Source of the DNA: JAOADN01 sp049323795 | GTDB lineage: Bacteria > Pseudomonadota > Alphaproteobacteria > Rhodobacterales > Rhodobacteraceae | NCBI GenBank assembly: GCA_049323795.1 | Contig: JBMOOH010000046.1 | Span: 11,291-75,290 of the forward strand | Length of the DNA stretch: 64,000 nt | Direction of reading: 5' to 3' | Shown here: positions 8,707-21,348 of the stretch, piece after piece | Layout: each line of letters begins with the position of its first letter | Numbering within the stretch: the first letter of the stretch is position 1 | Notes under the pieces: generated by a model | The model's input: only the letters and a program-made list of their open reading frames with translations | Database searches by the model: none | Told to the model about the DNA's origin: nothing | Position numbers and translations under genes: made by a program

Positions 8707-8860
8707 CCTGCCCGCCCTGACCTGCCCGCCCGGGCTCCGTCCCCGTTCCCTCCCCGGACCCCGTCCCCGGGACCCGATCGCCCTGACCCGCGGATTGCAC
8801 CGGGCGGAACGACAGGATAACACCCGCTCCGGAGCCCGATCCGCCCAAGAAGGAGCGACC

Positions 8861-10147
8861 ATGTCCGACCCCTTGCGACTTGGCATCGCCGGACTCGGCA
8901 CGGTCGGGGCGGGCGTCGTGAAGATCATCGCCCGGCACGGCCCGCTGCTCGAACGCCGCGCGGGCCGGGCGATCGCCATAACCGCTGTCTCGGCCCGCGA
9001 CCGGGGCCGGAACCGCGACATCGACCTCTCGCCCTATGCCTGGGAGGACGACCCGATCCGGCTTGCCGAACGACCCGACGTGGATGTGTTCGTGGAACTC
9101 ATGGGGGGCGCGGACGGGCCGGCGAGGGCCGCGACCGAGGCGGCCATAGCCGCGGGCAAGGACGTTGTGACCGCCAACAAGGCGATGCTCGCCCTGCATG
9201 GTCAGTCCCTGGCCGAGGCCGCCGAGAGGAAGGGCCACGTGATCCGCTTCGAGGCGGCGGTCGCGGGCGGCATCCCCGTGGTCAAGGCGCTGACCGAAGG
9301 CCTTGCCGGCAACGAGATCCGCCGCGTGATGGGCGTGATGAACGGCACCTGCAACTACATCCTGACCCGGATGGAATCCGCCGGCCTTTCCTACGAGACG
9401 GTGTTCGAGGAGGCGCGGCAGCTCGGGTATCTCGAGGCAGACCCGAGCCTCGACGTCGGCGGCATCGACGCCGGGCACAAGCTCAGCCTGCTCGCCGCCA
9501 TCGCCTACGGCACCCGTGTCAGCTTCGGCGCGGTCGAGATTGAGGGCATCGGCAGGATCGCGATCGAGGACATCCGGCAGGCGGCGGACATGGGCTTCCG
9601 CATCAAGCTTCTCGGGGTGGCCCAGATGACCGGCCGCGGACTGGAACAGCGCATGTCGCCCTGCCTCGTCCCGGCGGACAGCCCGCTCGGCCAGCTTCAG
9701 GGCGGCACCAACATGGTCGTGCTCGAAGGCGACAGCGCAGGCCAGATCGTGCTCAGGGGCGCGGGGGCGGGCCAGGGGCCGACCGCGAGCGCGGTGATGT
9801 CGGACGTCATCGAGATCGCGCGCGGGACCCGGCTTTCCACCTTCGGCCAGCCTGCCGCGACCCTTACGGAACCGCAGCCCGCAAAGGCCGCCGCCCCTGC
9901 CCCGCATTACCTGCGGATGAAACTGATCGACAAGCCCGGAGCGCTGGCAAAGGTGGCGACCGTCCTCGGCGAGGAAGGCGTCTCGATCGACCGGATGCGC
10001 CAGTACGGGCACGCCGACACCTCGGCTCCGGTGCTGATCGTCACCCACCGGACCACGCGCGACGCGATGGACCACGCATTCGCGCGCCTGCCCGCCACCG
10101 GCGTCGTGGTCGGCGAGCCGGTGGCGATACGGATCGAGGAGGTGTGA
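8861..10147 (+). CDS. hom: Homoserine dehydrogenase
   Basis: A 428-residue enzyme that reduces aspartate semialdehyde to homoserine, the branch point to threonine and methionine. The NAD(P)-binding motif GIAGLGTVGAG is at residues 8-18, VVTANKAML carries the conserved catalytic-region lysine, and GVMNGTCNYILT and EADPSLDVGGIDAGHK are signature segments. A C-terminal ACT domain (about residues 350-428, beginning YLRMKLIDKPG) suggests feedback control by an amino acid, usually threonine. The ATG at 8861 follows AAGGAG. GlpX follows in the same direction after 104 bases, as is common in Rhodobacterales. Confidence 0.95.
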   Translation: MSDPLRLGIAGLGTVGAGVVKIIARHGPLLERRAGRAIAITAVSARDRGRNRDIDLSPYAWEDDPIRLAERPDVDVFVELMGGADGPARAATEAAIAAGKDVVTANKAMLALHGQSLAEAAERKGHVIRFEAAVAGGIPVVKALTEGLAGNEIRRVMGVMNGTCNYILTRMESAGLSYETVFEEARQLGYLEADPSLDVGGIDAGHKLSLLAAIAYGTRVSFGAVEIEGIGRIAIEDIRQAADMGFRIKLLGVAQMTGRGLEQRMSPCLVPADSPLGQLQGGTNMVVLEGDSAGQIVLRGAGAGQGPTASAVMSDVIEIARGTRLSTFGQPAATLTEPQPAKAAAPAPHYLRMKLIDKPGALAKVATVLGEEGVSIDRMRQYGHADTSAPVLIVTHRTTRDAMDHAFARLPATGVVVGEPVAIRIEEV

Positions 10148-10251
10148 CAAGGGAGGTCTGCCGGACCGGTAGCGCAACCGCGCTTGCCGCGCCCCTGCCG
10201 CGCGTCTAAGGCTTGGCCCACGTGCGCGGAAGGGCGGCAGGAGGGACGGAC

Positions 10252-11217
10252 GTGGCCGATAAGACCGAATTCCAGGACCGGATGCTGTCGCTGGGCCTTG
10301 CCCGGGTCAGCGAGGCGGCCGCCTTTGCCGCGGCGCGGCTGATCGGCCGGGGCGACGAGAAGGCTGCCGACCAGGCGGCGGTGAACGCGATGCGCACCCA
10401 GCTGAACCTGCTCGACATCCGGGGCGTGGTCGTCATCGGCGAAGGCGAGCGGGACGAGGCTCCGATGCTCTACATCGGCGAGGAGGTCGGATCGGGACAC
10501 GGCCCCGAGGTGGACATCGCGCTCGACCCGCTGGAGGGCACGACGCTGACCGCCAAGGACATGCCGAACGCGCTGACCGTCATCGCCATGGCACCGCGCG
10601 GCACGCTTCTGCACGCGCCCGACGTCTACATGGAGAAACTCGCCATCGGACCCGGCTTCAAGCCCGGCACCGTGACGATGGCGATGACCCCGTCCGAGCG
10701 CGTCTCGGCGCTCGCCGCCGCCAAGGGATGCTCGACCGGCGACATCATGGTCTGCGTCCTCGAACGTCCCCGCCACGAGCACCTGATCGCCGAGATCCGC
10801 TCTACCGGGGCGTCCATCCGGCTCATCACCGACGGGGACGTTGCCGGCGTGATGCACACCGCCGAGGCCGACAAGACGGGCATCGACATGTACATGGGCT
10901 CGGGCGGTGCCCCCGAGGGGGTGCTCGCGGCGGCCGCGCTCAAGTGCATGGGCGGTCAGTTCTTCGGCAAGCTCCTGTTCCGCAACGACGACGAGCGCGC
11001 GCGCGCGCGCAAGGCGGGGATCACCAACTTCGACCGTGTCTACACCCGCGACGACCTCGTGCAGAGCGACGTGATCTTCGCCGCGACGGGCGTGACCAAC
11101 GGCAGTCTCGTCGGCGGAATCCGGCGGGAACCCGGCTGGGTCACGATGGAAACGATCCTGATGCGGTCGAAGACCGGATCGGTCCGGCGGATCGAGTACC
11201 GCACCCCGATGCGCTGA
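10252..11217 (+). CDS. glpX: Class II fructose-1,6-bisphosphatase
   Basis: A 321-residue GlpX-type phosphatase for gluconeogenesis, acting on fructose 1,6-bisphosphate. Motifs seen are VIGEGERDEAPMLYIGEEVG, the metal-binding and catalytic DPLEGTTLTA, and GSGGAPEGVLAAAALKCMGG. I chose the GTG at 10252 because AGGAGGG lies just upstream and the protein then begins VADKTEFQ as in relatives. The upstream reading to 10213 is not conserved. The gene lies between hom and recJ, all on the plus strand. Some class II enzymes also use sedoheptulose 1,7-bisphosphate; this cannot be decided here. Confidence 0.93.
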   Translation: MADKTEFQDRMLSLGLARVSEAAAFAAARLIGRGDEKAADQAAVNAMRTQLNLLDIRGVVVIGEGERDEAPMLYIGEEVGSGHGPEVDIALDPLEGTTLTAKDMPNALTVIAMAPRGTLLHAPDVYMEKLAIGPGFKPGTVTMAMTPSERVSALAAAKGCSTGDIMVCVLERPRHEHLIAEIRSTGASIRLITDGDVAGVMHTAEADKTGIDMYMGSGGAPEGVLAAAALKCMGGQFFGKLLFRNDDERARARKAGITNFDRVYTRDDLVQSDVIFAATGVTNGSLVGGIRREPGWVTMETILMRSKTGSVRRIEYRTPMR

Positions 11218-11379
11218 GCCCCGGCTTCCGCGCCCCCTCCTCACCCGGGTGGCGGGGCCCGACCGGCCCGTGCCCGCGGAACCGGGCCATCACACGCTGG
11301 CGTGCCTGCCCCGGGATCCGCGCAGACCACCGCGACGGGTGCTTGCGCTCCGCCATCTTTCGCGCGACACCCGAGGGCG

Positions 11380-13131
<1,752 letters not shown>

Positions 13132-13156
13132 TGTCCGGCGGGTCCGAAGAATCCGC

Positions 13157-13185
13157 TTGCAAGGCAAAATCCACTGCCCTAAACA
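13157..13185 (+). promoter_or_regulatory. Promoter of tRNA-Glu
   Basis: TTGCAA (13157-13162) and TAAACA (13180-13185) are separated by 17 bases, a good sigma70-type pair, 17 bases before the tRNA 5' end. Position and spacing support it as the tRNA promoter. Confidence 0.6.
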
Positions 13186-13202
13186 CCGCCCACGCCGGAC
13201 AA

Positions 13203-13277
13203 GGCCCGTTCGTCTATCGGTTAGGACACCAGGTTTTCAACCTGGGAAGAGGGGTTCGACTCCCCTACGGGCTGCCA
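13203..13277 (+). tRNA. tRNA-Glu (anticodon UUC)
   Basis: A 75-base tRNA with encoded CCA. The acceptor stem GGCCCGU/ACGGGCU pairs (first pair G-U). The anticodon stem CCAGG/CCTGG encloses loop 13234-13240 with anticodon TTC at 13236-13238. The T arm contains the GGTTCGACTCC element. The last 15 bases are repeated at 23779-23793, so this gene is the integration site of the island that follows. Confidence 0.95.
13263..13277 (+). repeat. attL: 3' end of tRNA-Glu
   Basis: The 15-base sequence CCCTACGGGCTGCCA at the tRNA 3' end is repeated exactly at 23779-23793. It is the left boundary repeat of the integrated island. Confidence 0.85.
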
Positions 13278-13320
13278 CTTCCTCCGCTAAGATATTGGAA
13301 CGCATGGGGTTTTTCCTCGT

Positions 13321-13351
13321 GTTTGCTAACCTTTCAGAGGGGGTTAGCAGG
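13321..13351. promoter_or_regulatory. Candidate integrase arm-type sites, left end
   Basis: GGTTAGCAAAC on the minus strand (13321-13331) and GGTTAGCAGG on the plus strand (13342-13351) form an inverted pair close to attL, overlapping the integrase 3' end. The same core occurs near attR. Repeated short sites at both ends of an island are typical of arm-type integrase or excisionase binding sites. Confidence 0.4.
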
Positions 13352-13786
13352 TTTCGGGTTGTTGGCGCTGTCTTGCAGCTTCTCGAACGCGCTGTGAGCG
13401 AGCCGAACTTGATCCGCTTTCGCCGTGTAGCGATGCACTTCTGCGTCGGTCTTGTGGCCGGTGATCGACTTGATTTGGTGAATGGTGCAACCCGCCTCGG
13501 CCAGACGCCGGGCACAAGCCTTACGCAGACCATGCGATGCACAGTTGGGCAACCCCGCCTCGTCGCACCGATCCCGCATCCAGTTTCCGAAGCCAGCCGC
13601 TGAGTAAGGGCGACCATACTCCGTCAGCAAGAAGGCAGGTGCGTCCTTGGGCAAGTCGGCCAACGCTGCTTTCAGCTCCGGGAGGATGGGGATCATCAGC
13701 GGGGTTCCGGTCTTCTGCTGACGGACCCGGATCATCCCGTTGGCAACATCGCCCCACCCCAGAGGTGGCAGCTTAGCCTTGCCCAT
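13334..13786 (-). pseudogene. Truncated tyrosine-recombinase integrase (catalytic domain only)
   Basis: 150 residues corresponding to the C-terminal catalytic part of a phage-type integrase. Lys25, His85 and Arg88 (ASHGLRKACA), His111 (ITGHKTD) and Tyr120 (VHRYTAKADQ) are visible. The SAM-like N-terminal domain and the first catalytic arginine are absent, since full-length relatives have about 200 more residues upstream. The fragment begins at an ATG with GGGGAGG upstream, inside the end of the Arc-type gene, so it may still be translated. Its position beside attL marks it as the original island integrase. The deletion suggests the island is fixed, though a trimmed functional form cannot be excluded. 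Confidence 0.7.
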
Positions 13787-13943
13787 GGTCAACGCCTCCC
13801 CGTTCGTCGTTTTCGAGGACGCGCCCGAGCAGATGGACGATCTCACCGTTGATGCTGCGTCGGTTCCGCTTCGCCCGTTCGGTGATCCACAGGCGCATCT
13901 TCGGCGGCAGGCGAAGACCAAAGGGGGTTGGTGTCTGGTTCAT
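13773..13943 (-). CDS. Arc-type ribbon-helix-helix DNA-binding protein
   Basis: A 56-residue protein starting MNQTPTPFGLRLPPKMR and continuing RRSINGEIVHLLGRVLE, which matches Arc-family repressors (beta-strand, then two helices with the conserved SxNxE pattern). It overlaps the truncated integrase by 14 bases and is divergent from a second Arc-type gene at 14027. The shared 83-base region contains TGATGT repeats and is a likely operator for one or both proteins. Phage and island Arc proteins usually control early or integration genes; that role is inferred. Confidence 0.65.
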   Translation of the reverse strand: MNQTPTPFGLRLPPKMRLWITERAKRNRRSINGEIVHLLGRVLENDERGGVDHGQG

Positions 13944-13962
13944 GTGCAGTCTCCATTTTTGG

Positions 13963-14028
13963 CTACATGATGTAGCTTAAATGATGTCACTTGCACAAGC
14001 CAGAAAAATTACATTATGATGTCATCAT
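13963..14028. promoter_or_regulatory. Candidate operator region with three TGATGT sites
   Basis: Between the divergent Arc-type genes, TGATGT occurs at 13968-13973, 13982-13987 and 14017-14022. The first lies in the near-palindrome CTACATGATGTAG (13963-13975) and the third in ATGATGTCATCAT (14016-14028), which covers the start codon of the plus-strand gene. Repeated half-sites between two ribbon-helix-helix genes suggest autoregulation. Confidence 0.5.
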
Positions 14029-14344
14029 GAAAACATCGCAATCAGACCGCAAGATCGCAAGCATCGCACCCTTCGGGTTGCGGATGCAGCCCGAGTTGAA
14101 GCAGCAGATCGAAGAGCAGGCTCTGGCCAGTGGCCGGTCTCTGAACGCTGAAATCGTCTGGCGTCTTGAGCAGTCGCTCAAGGAGGATGCCCCCGGCACA
14201 GGCTGGATCAAGGCGGCAAAGCGAGCGGCAGGTGGTGGATCACCAGACGAACGGCTGTCTGCGCTGGAAGCCGAGGTGCAGGAACTGAGGTTGGGGCTGC
14301 TGGAACTGCGACAGGCGCGTCAGAACGGCCCAGAAACGGCTTGA
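14027..14344 (+). CDS. Arc-type ribbon-helix-helix regulator with C-terminal coiled coil
   Basis: A 105-residue protein. Residues about 15-50 (IAPFGLRMQPELKQQIEEQA, then GRSLNAEIVWRLEQSL) match the Arc/MetJ-type ribbon-helix-helix domain. The C-terminal third (ERLSALEAEVQELRLGLLEL) is a heptad-like Leu-rich helix, probably for oligomerisation. The start at 14027 lies inside one of the TGATGT repeats. It is probably a repressor of island genes, paired with the smaller divergent Arc-type protein. No target beyond the shared intergenic region is evident. Confidence 0.7.
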   Translation: MKTSQSDRKIASIAPFGLRMQPELKQQIEEQALASGRSLNAEIVWRLEQSLKEDAPGTGWIKAAKRAAGGGSPDERLSALEAEVQELRLGLLELRQARQNGPETA

Positions 14345-14422
14345 TCGGTATTCGGAGGTGAAGGGATACCGTGACCGCAGGCCCGCTCTGCGAACCTTTG
14401 CCGTCGCGCCGTAGTTCGCGGG

Positions 14423-14875
14423 CTAGGTCCGGACCTGTTGCGCCTGCTCGATCTTTTCAGCCAAGACCTCAGCATCTGTGACGCGCAGTAGCAGAGTATT
14501 CAGGATCGACCCGGTGCGCACCGTCACGAGACCGGGCGCGACAGTCACTTGGTTGATCTGTTCCAGCGGGATCGCCCGCACCGTCTTGCTCAGCCCGGCA
14601 ACGAACAGAACGTTGCGCGTCGTCACCACCGCCAGCCGTCCCTGCCATGACAAATAAGCCAAGGTGTAGGTGATCGCGGCCAGCACTCCGAAGACGATCC
14701 CGACCCCCAGAACCTCCCCGCCCTCTGCGAACAGCAGCAGGGATAGCCCAGCGAGGGGGAGAGCAAGGAGCAGGACTTGCGCGACCATGCCACCTTTGGA
14801 CCATGGCGAGACATGGACAACTTGCTCACCCAGGGCGAGGGTCACATGGGCGGGGATGGAAGGGTCTGGGGTCAT
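14423..14875 (-). CDS. Membrane protein with bacterial PH domain
   Basis: A 150-residue protein. Two adjacent hydrophobic segments lie at about residues 27-45 and 50-72 (VLLLALPLAGLSLLLFAEGG and the next helix). A YdbS/YvcC-like PH domain follows with the pattern VVTTRNVLFVAGLSKTVRAI, then PLEQINQVTV and a final helix. The ATG at 14875 begins MTPDPSIPAHV; longer readings overlap the divergent XRE gene's control region. It could be a membrane-linked accessory protein of the island. Function unknown, and a role in defence is only suggested by the neighbourhood. Confidence 0.6.
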   Translation of the reverse strand: MTPDPSIPAHVTLALGEQVVHVSPWSKGGMVAQVLLLALPLAGLSLLLFAEGGEVLGVGIVFGVLAAITYTLAYLSWQGRLAVVTTRNVLFVAGLSKTVRAIPLEQINQVTVAPGLVTVRTGSILNTLLLRVTDAEVLAEKIEQAQQVRT

Positions 14876-14890
14876 GGATACACCGAATAA

Positions 14891-14963
14891 GAACGTTTCG
14901 TTCCTTATCGTATGCCCATAACATTCATGGCGGTAAGGGTTTTTCCGGAACAGAACGTTCCGG
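14891..14963. promoter_or_regulatory. Operator candidates between PH-domain gene and XRE regulator
   Basis: Two inverted repeats with related sequence: GAACG-TTT-CGTTC at 14891-14903, and CCGGAAC (14945-14951) with GTTCCGG (14957-14963). The second directly abuts the XRE start codon at 14964, leaving no normal Shine-Dalgarno. A repressor bound there would block the regulator's own expression. Confidence 0.5.
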
Positions 14964-15329
14964 ATGGATATTTTTGCAAAACGACTGAAGGAGCGGGCCG
15001 CTGACCTAGGCATTTCCAACGCGCAGGCCGCCCGGCTATGCGAGTTGGACGAGCGTCGCTATGCCAACTACGCCAACGATCAACGCGAACCGGACCTGAT
15101 GACGCTGGCCAAGATCGCCCGTGTTCTGAACACTTCCGCCGATCACCTGCTCGGACTGACAGACCCGCCGCCGCAGAGCGCACGGGCGCGGCTTCTGGAT
15201 CGGCTGAACGTCGCCGCAGCCTCGCTGACGGACGAGGAACTGCGAACCATCGTCACCCAGACCGAGGCGCTTGCCATTCCGCGCCCAAAGAAAACTGGCA
15301 AGAAAATCCCGCCAATTTCAGGCGTCTAG
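14964..15329 (+). CDS. XRE-family helix-turn-helix regulator, possible controller of the restriction module
   Basis: A 121-residue protein with an N-terminal HTH (about residues 6-62: FAKRLKERAADLGISNAQAA, then YANDQREPDLMTLAKIARVL) of the Cro/C1 type. A short C-terminal part of unknown fold ends in a basic Lys-rich tail. It lies 160 bases upstream of the first methylase gene and divergent from the PH-domain gene, with inverted repeats in the shared region. By analogy with restriction controller proteins it may regulate itself and the module. The ATG abuts an operator-like repeat, which suggests leaderless or weak translation. Confidence 0.7.
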   Translation: MDIFAKRLKERAADLGISNAQAARLCELDERRYANYANDQREPDLMTLAKIARVLNTSADHLLGLTDPPPQSARARLLDRLNVAAASLTDEELRTIVTQTEALAIPRPKKTGKKIPPISGV

Positions 15330-15489
15330 GCGTTCAGTTTCGAAGGCCAAACCGTCACCGCGCCGAAATTCATGGAATGTTGGGCGGGACACCAAGCCGG
15401 GACACTGCCACGAGCAGGCAAATGGCGTTCCACGGGCTAAAGCCTTGTAACATCTTGGCTATCAGCGAAAAGTTTGCCATCATGCCGAG

Positions 15490-16143
15490 ATGACGCTCAT
15501 CCGGTCCAAGCAACGTGTCGCCGATCACGGCGAGGTCTTCACCCCTGCGTGGATGGTGGAGGCTATGCTTGATCTTGTGAAGGGCGAAACGGAACGCATT
15601 GACGCCCGGTTTCTGGAACCTGCTTGTGGCAGCGGCAATTTCCTTGTGCCTGTATTGAAACGCAAACTTGCGGCAGTTCAGGTTAAATTCGGGCGGTCAG
15701 ACTTTGACAGGCGGCAGTATGCGCTGCTGGCTTTGATGTGCAGCTACGGGATCGAGCTGCTTGAGGACAACATAACCGAATGCCGGGCCAACCTGCTGGA
15801 CGTGCTGGCCGACTACCTGTCGCTGACCCCCGCCGACGATCTGTATCGCGCAGCCTTTCATGTGCTGTCCGTCAACCTTGTGCATGGCGATGCGCTGACC
15901 ATGAAAACGGCGGCGGGCGATCCGATCACCTTTGCCGAATGGGGCTATATCGGCAAAGGCAAATTCCAGCGGCGCGATTTCCGGCTGGATGTGCTGACCG
16001 GGGCATCATCTTTCAACGCCGAGGGGTCGCTGTTCGCAGGTCTGGGCAACCACGAGATTTTCAGACCGACCAAGACCTATCCCCCGATGACCATCCCCGA
16101 ACTGGCGAAACAATCCGGCCCCGCGCCGGAGGTTGCTGCATGA
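15490..16143 (+). CDS. SAM-binding methyltransferase-like subunit of a restriction-modification module
   Basis: A 217-residue protein. GEVFTPAWMVEAMLDLV, then FLEPACGSGNF at residues 41-51, are the target-recognition-proximal and motif I (SAM-binding) elements of N6-adenine methylases. The catalytic NPPY/DPPY motif is not found; the C-terminal part has FAEWGYIGKGKFQRRDF instead. It may be a SAM-binding partner rather than a complete enzyme. Its stop overlaps the start of the next gene (ATGA), so the two are coupled. Relatives occur, by recollection, in the same pairing elsewhere. Confidence 0.75.
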   Translation: MTLIRSKQRVADHGEVFTPAWMVEAMLDLVKGETERIDARFLEPACGSGNFLVPVLKRKLAAVQVKFGRSDFDRRQYALLALMCSYGIELLEDNITECRANLLDVLADYLSLTPADDLYRAAFHVLSVNLVHGDALTMKTAAGDPITFAEWGYIGKGKFQRRDFRLDVLTGASSFNAEGSLFAGLGNHEIFRPTKTYPPMTIPELAKQSGPAPEVAA

Positions 16144-17767
16144 GCGTGGGGGCCTTTACCCTGCGCGGTCGCAACCCTGATGTGCTGTCGTGCATCGCCA
16201 ATCTGTCCAACGACGAAGTCTTCACCCCGCCCGAGTTTGCGAACCGGATGCTGGACACGCTGGCAGCGGCTTGGGCAGCGGATCATGGCGGGGCAAGCCT
16301 TTGGGCGAACCCGGATGTGACCTTTCTGGACCCCTGCACCAAATCGGGCGTGTTCCTTCGCGAGGTTGCAAAGCGCCTGATCGACGGGCTGGAGGGGCAC
16401 ATCCCCGACCGGCAGGCGCGGGTGGATCATATCCTGACGCGGCAGGTGTTCGGGATCGGGATCACGGAACTGACGGCCATGCTGGCGCGGCGGTCGCTCT
16501 ATTGCTCGAAACACGCGAACGGCAAGCATTCGATCACGCGGGGGTTCAACTCGGAAGCGGGCAATGTCTGGTTCGAGCGGGTCGAACACACATGGAAGAA
16601 CGGCAAATGCACCTTCTGCGGGGCCAGCAAAGAGACGCTGGATCGCGGCGATGAGCGCGAAAGCCACGCCTATGCGTTCATCCACACAGATAACATTCAG
16701 GCGCGTGTTTCTGCGCTGTTTGGGGGCGACATGCACTTCGACGTCATTATCGGCAATCCGCCCTACCAGCTTGACGACGGTGGTCATGGCACAAGCGCCG
16801 CGCCGATCTATCACAAATTCGTCGAGCAGGCGAAGACGCTCGATCCCCGCTACCTGACGATGGTCATTCCATCACGCTGGTTCGCTGGCGGGAAAGGGCT
16901 GGATGATTTCAGACAGTCCATGCTGTCGGATAATCGCCTGCGTTCCATCAACGACTACCTGAGCGCAGCGGATGTTTTTCCCGGCGTCGGCCTCAAGGGC
17001 GGTGTCTGCTATTTCCTGTGGGACAGGGATCACCCTGGGGCGTGCAAGATTTCGACGAACTTCAAGGATTGGCCGGTGTCCGAGGCCACCCGTCAACTTT
17101 TGGAAACGGGCGCGGAAATCTTCATTCGGTTCAATGAAGGCGTCTCGATCTTGAAAAAGGTGATGCGCCTTGAAACGGGACAGGATGACAACTTGGTGCT
17201 GCCAGAGGATCGACGCTTCGAAACACTGGTGAGTTCACGAAAACCATTCGGCCTCACGACGACTTTCAAGGGGCGAAAATCCCCGAAGGACAACGATCTC
17301 AAGGTCTACCAAAACGGGGGAATAGGCTATACGTCGCGCTCGGCAGTTTCATCGGGCCATGCCTATATCGACAATTGGAAAATTTACACTGGTCGGGCCG
17401 CACCGGGAACGGGCAATCGTGACACCTATCCACACAGAATTATCAGCACTCCATTTATTGGAGAGCCTGCCACGATTTCGTCCGAGACTTATCTGTGCAT
17501 CGGCCCATTTGGCGAGCGGGAAGAAGCTGAAAGCGCCCTCTCTTATCTGAGTTGTCGCCTGACCCGCTTCCTGATCCTACTGCACAAGCCATCACAAGAC
17601 ACGACAAAGCGGGTCTACACTTTCGTTCCCATGCAAACTTGGGATCGCCAGTGGACCGATCAGATGCTCTATGAAAAATACGGGCTGACCGAGGACGAGA
17701 TCGCCTTTGTCGAAAAGATCGTGCGCCCCATGGACATGGACCTGTTCGACAATCCGGCGGACGACTG

Positions 17768-17768
<1 letters not shown>
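16140..17768 (+). CDS. Eco57I-type N6-adenine DNA methyltransferase
   Basis: A 542-residue protein. A divergent motif I, TFLDPCTKSGVFL (residues 61-73), is followed by the catalytic motif DVIIGNPPYQL (NPPY at 206-209), typical of gamma-type adenine methylases of the Eco57I class. Between them an insertion contains H150 with C157 and C160 (GKCTFCGASK), possibly a zinc knuckle. The C-terminal about 330 residues would hold the target-recognition domain. It is presumed to protect host DNA from the helicase-nuclease that follows. It overlaps both neighbours by 1-4 bases, so the three genes are one translationally coupled operon. Confidence 0.8.
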
Positions 17769-20305
<2,537 letters not shown>

Positions 20306-20322
20306 GGCATCTGCCGGGGTGT

Positions 20323-21348
20323 TCACAACAGCGCCCCCGCCGCGTTGCCGGTGAAGAGCTCACCCTCGCGGATGTAGCGGGCCAGCATGGCATCGGTGGC
20401 GTGGCCGGTCATCGCCCGGATTTTCAAGGTGGAGACCCCCGCCTGTGCCGCTGAGGTCGCAAAGCCCGCCCGCAGGCTGTGGCCGGAGTATCCCTCGGGG
20501 TCGATCCCCGCCGCTGCCAGCCGTTCCCGCAGCAGGACCGAAACGGCGTCCCCGGTCAGCGGGTTCGCGGCGACATGGCCGTGCCGGGTGATCGGGCGGA
20601 ACAGGGGGCCGATGTCGATTGCCGATGCGGACAGCCACGTCTCAACCGCCGCGACGGGGCAATGGCGGGTGCGACCGTGCGGGATGCCGATGCGGCGGCC
20701 TGCCCCCTCCTGATCGCTCTTGCTGCGCCGGATGGTCACGATCAGACCTTGGCGGACAGTTTCGATATCGGCCCGTTCCAGTGCCACCAGTTCGGAGCGG
20801 CGGAAGCCCCCTGCGAAGCCCAGAAGCAACAGCGCCCGGTCGCGCTGGTCGCGCAGGGTTTCCCCTAGGCTGTCCAGAACCAGAAGCAGGTCGTCGCGCA
20901 TCAAGGGCTTTGCCTGCCGCTGGGCGGTGCCGTGCTTGCGGCGCAGGCCGCGCAGCGTGGCTTTCACGATCTCGGCGCGGCAGGGGTTCGGCAGGCCCGC
21001 CATTTCGTGGGCCTTGGAGATCAAGGCCACCCGGCGCTGGATAGTCGCCACGGCATGGTGCCCGGCGTGGTCGCCAATGTAGGCGCAGACCGTGGCCGGG
21101 CTTGCGGGCAGCGACCCGCCCCATTCTTGGAAGTGCGTCAGATCGCCCCGCAAGGCCCGTTCGGTGGCCGGGGCGAGGCTGTGCCGCAGCAGGTCGGTTG
21201 CCTCATCTGTCAGGGTTTCGCGCCCCTCGTGTAGGAACGTATCGGCGTTGCAATTAACTGCAAAACGTTCGATCATTTGCTGCTCCTGAACGCCCTTGTT
21301 AACCCGTGTTAATGGGTGAGTATCCGAGATTAGAACCGCCTCACCCAT
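20323..21348 (-). CDS. Tyrosine recombinase/integrase
   Basis: A 341-residue recombinase with the full catalytic set: Arg183 (GFRRSEL), Lys210 (IRRSKSDQ), His290 and Arg293 (YSGHSLRAGF), His316 (MTGHATD) and Tyr325 (LARYIREG). An N-terminal SAM-like core-binding domain covers about residues 50-140. The start at 21348 has AAGGAGG upstream and overlaps the preceding gene by 8 bases. An alternative ATG at 21276 also has AGGAG, giving 317 residues. It may act in resolution, inversion or excision of the island, since the integrase beside attL is truncated. It is convergent with the restriction operon, 17 bases away. Confidence 0.85.
   Translation of the reverse strand: MGEAVLISDTHPLTRVNKGVQEQQMIERFAVNCNADTFLHEGRETLTDEATDLLRHSLAPATERALRGDLTHFQEWGGSLPASPATVCAYIGDHAGHHAVATIQRRVALISKAHEMAGLPNPCRAEIVKATLRGLRRKHGTAQRQAKPLMRDDLLLVLDSLGETLRDQRDRALLLLGFAGGFRRSELVALERADIETVRQGLIVTIRRSKSDQEGAGRRIGIPHGRTRHCPVAAVETWLSASAIDIGPLFRPITRHGHVAANPLTGDAVSVLLRERLAAAGIDPEGYSGHSLRAGFATSAAQAGVSTLKIRAMTGHATDAMLARYIREGELFTGNAAGALL

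Noticed and set aside
20323..21276. Shorter start of the tyrosine recombinase at 21276
   Set aside because: Has a good AGGAG, but the start at 21348 also does and is coupled to the upstream gene; both are kept in the annotation text and the longer form is listed.
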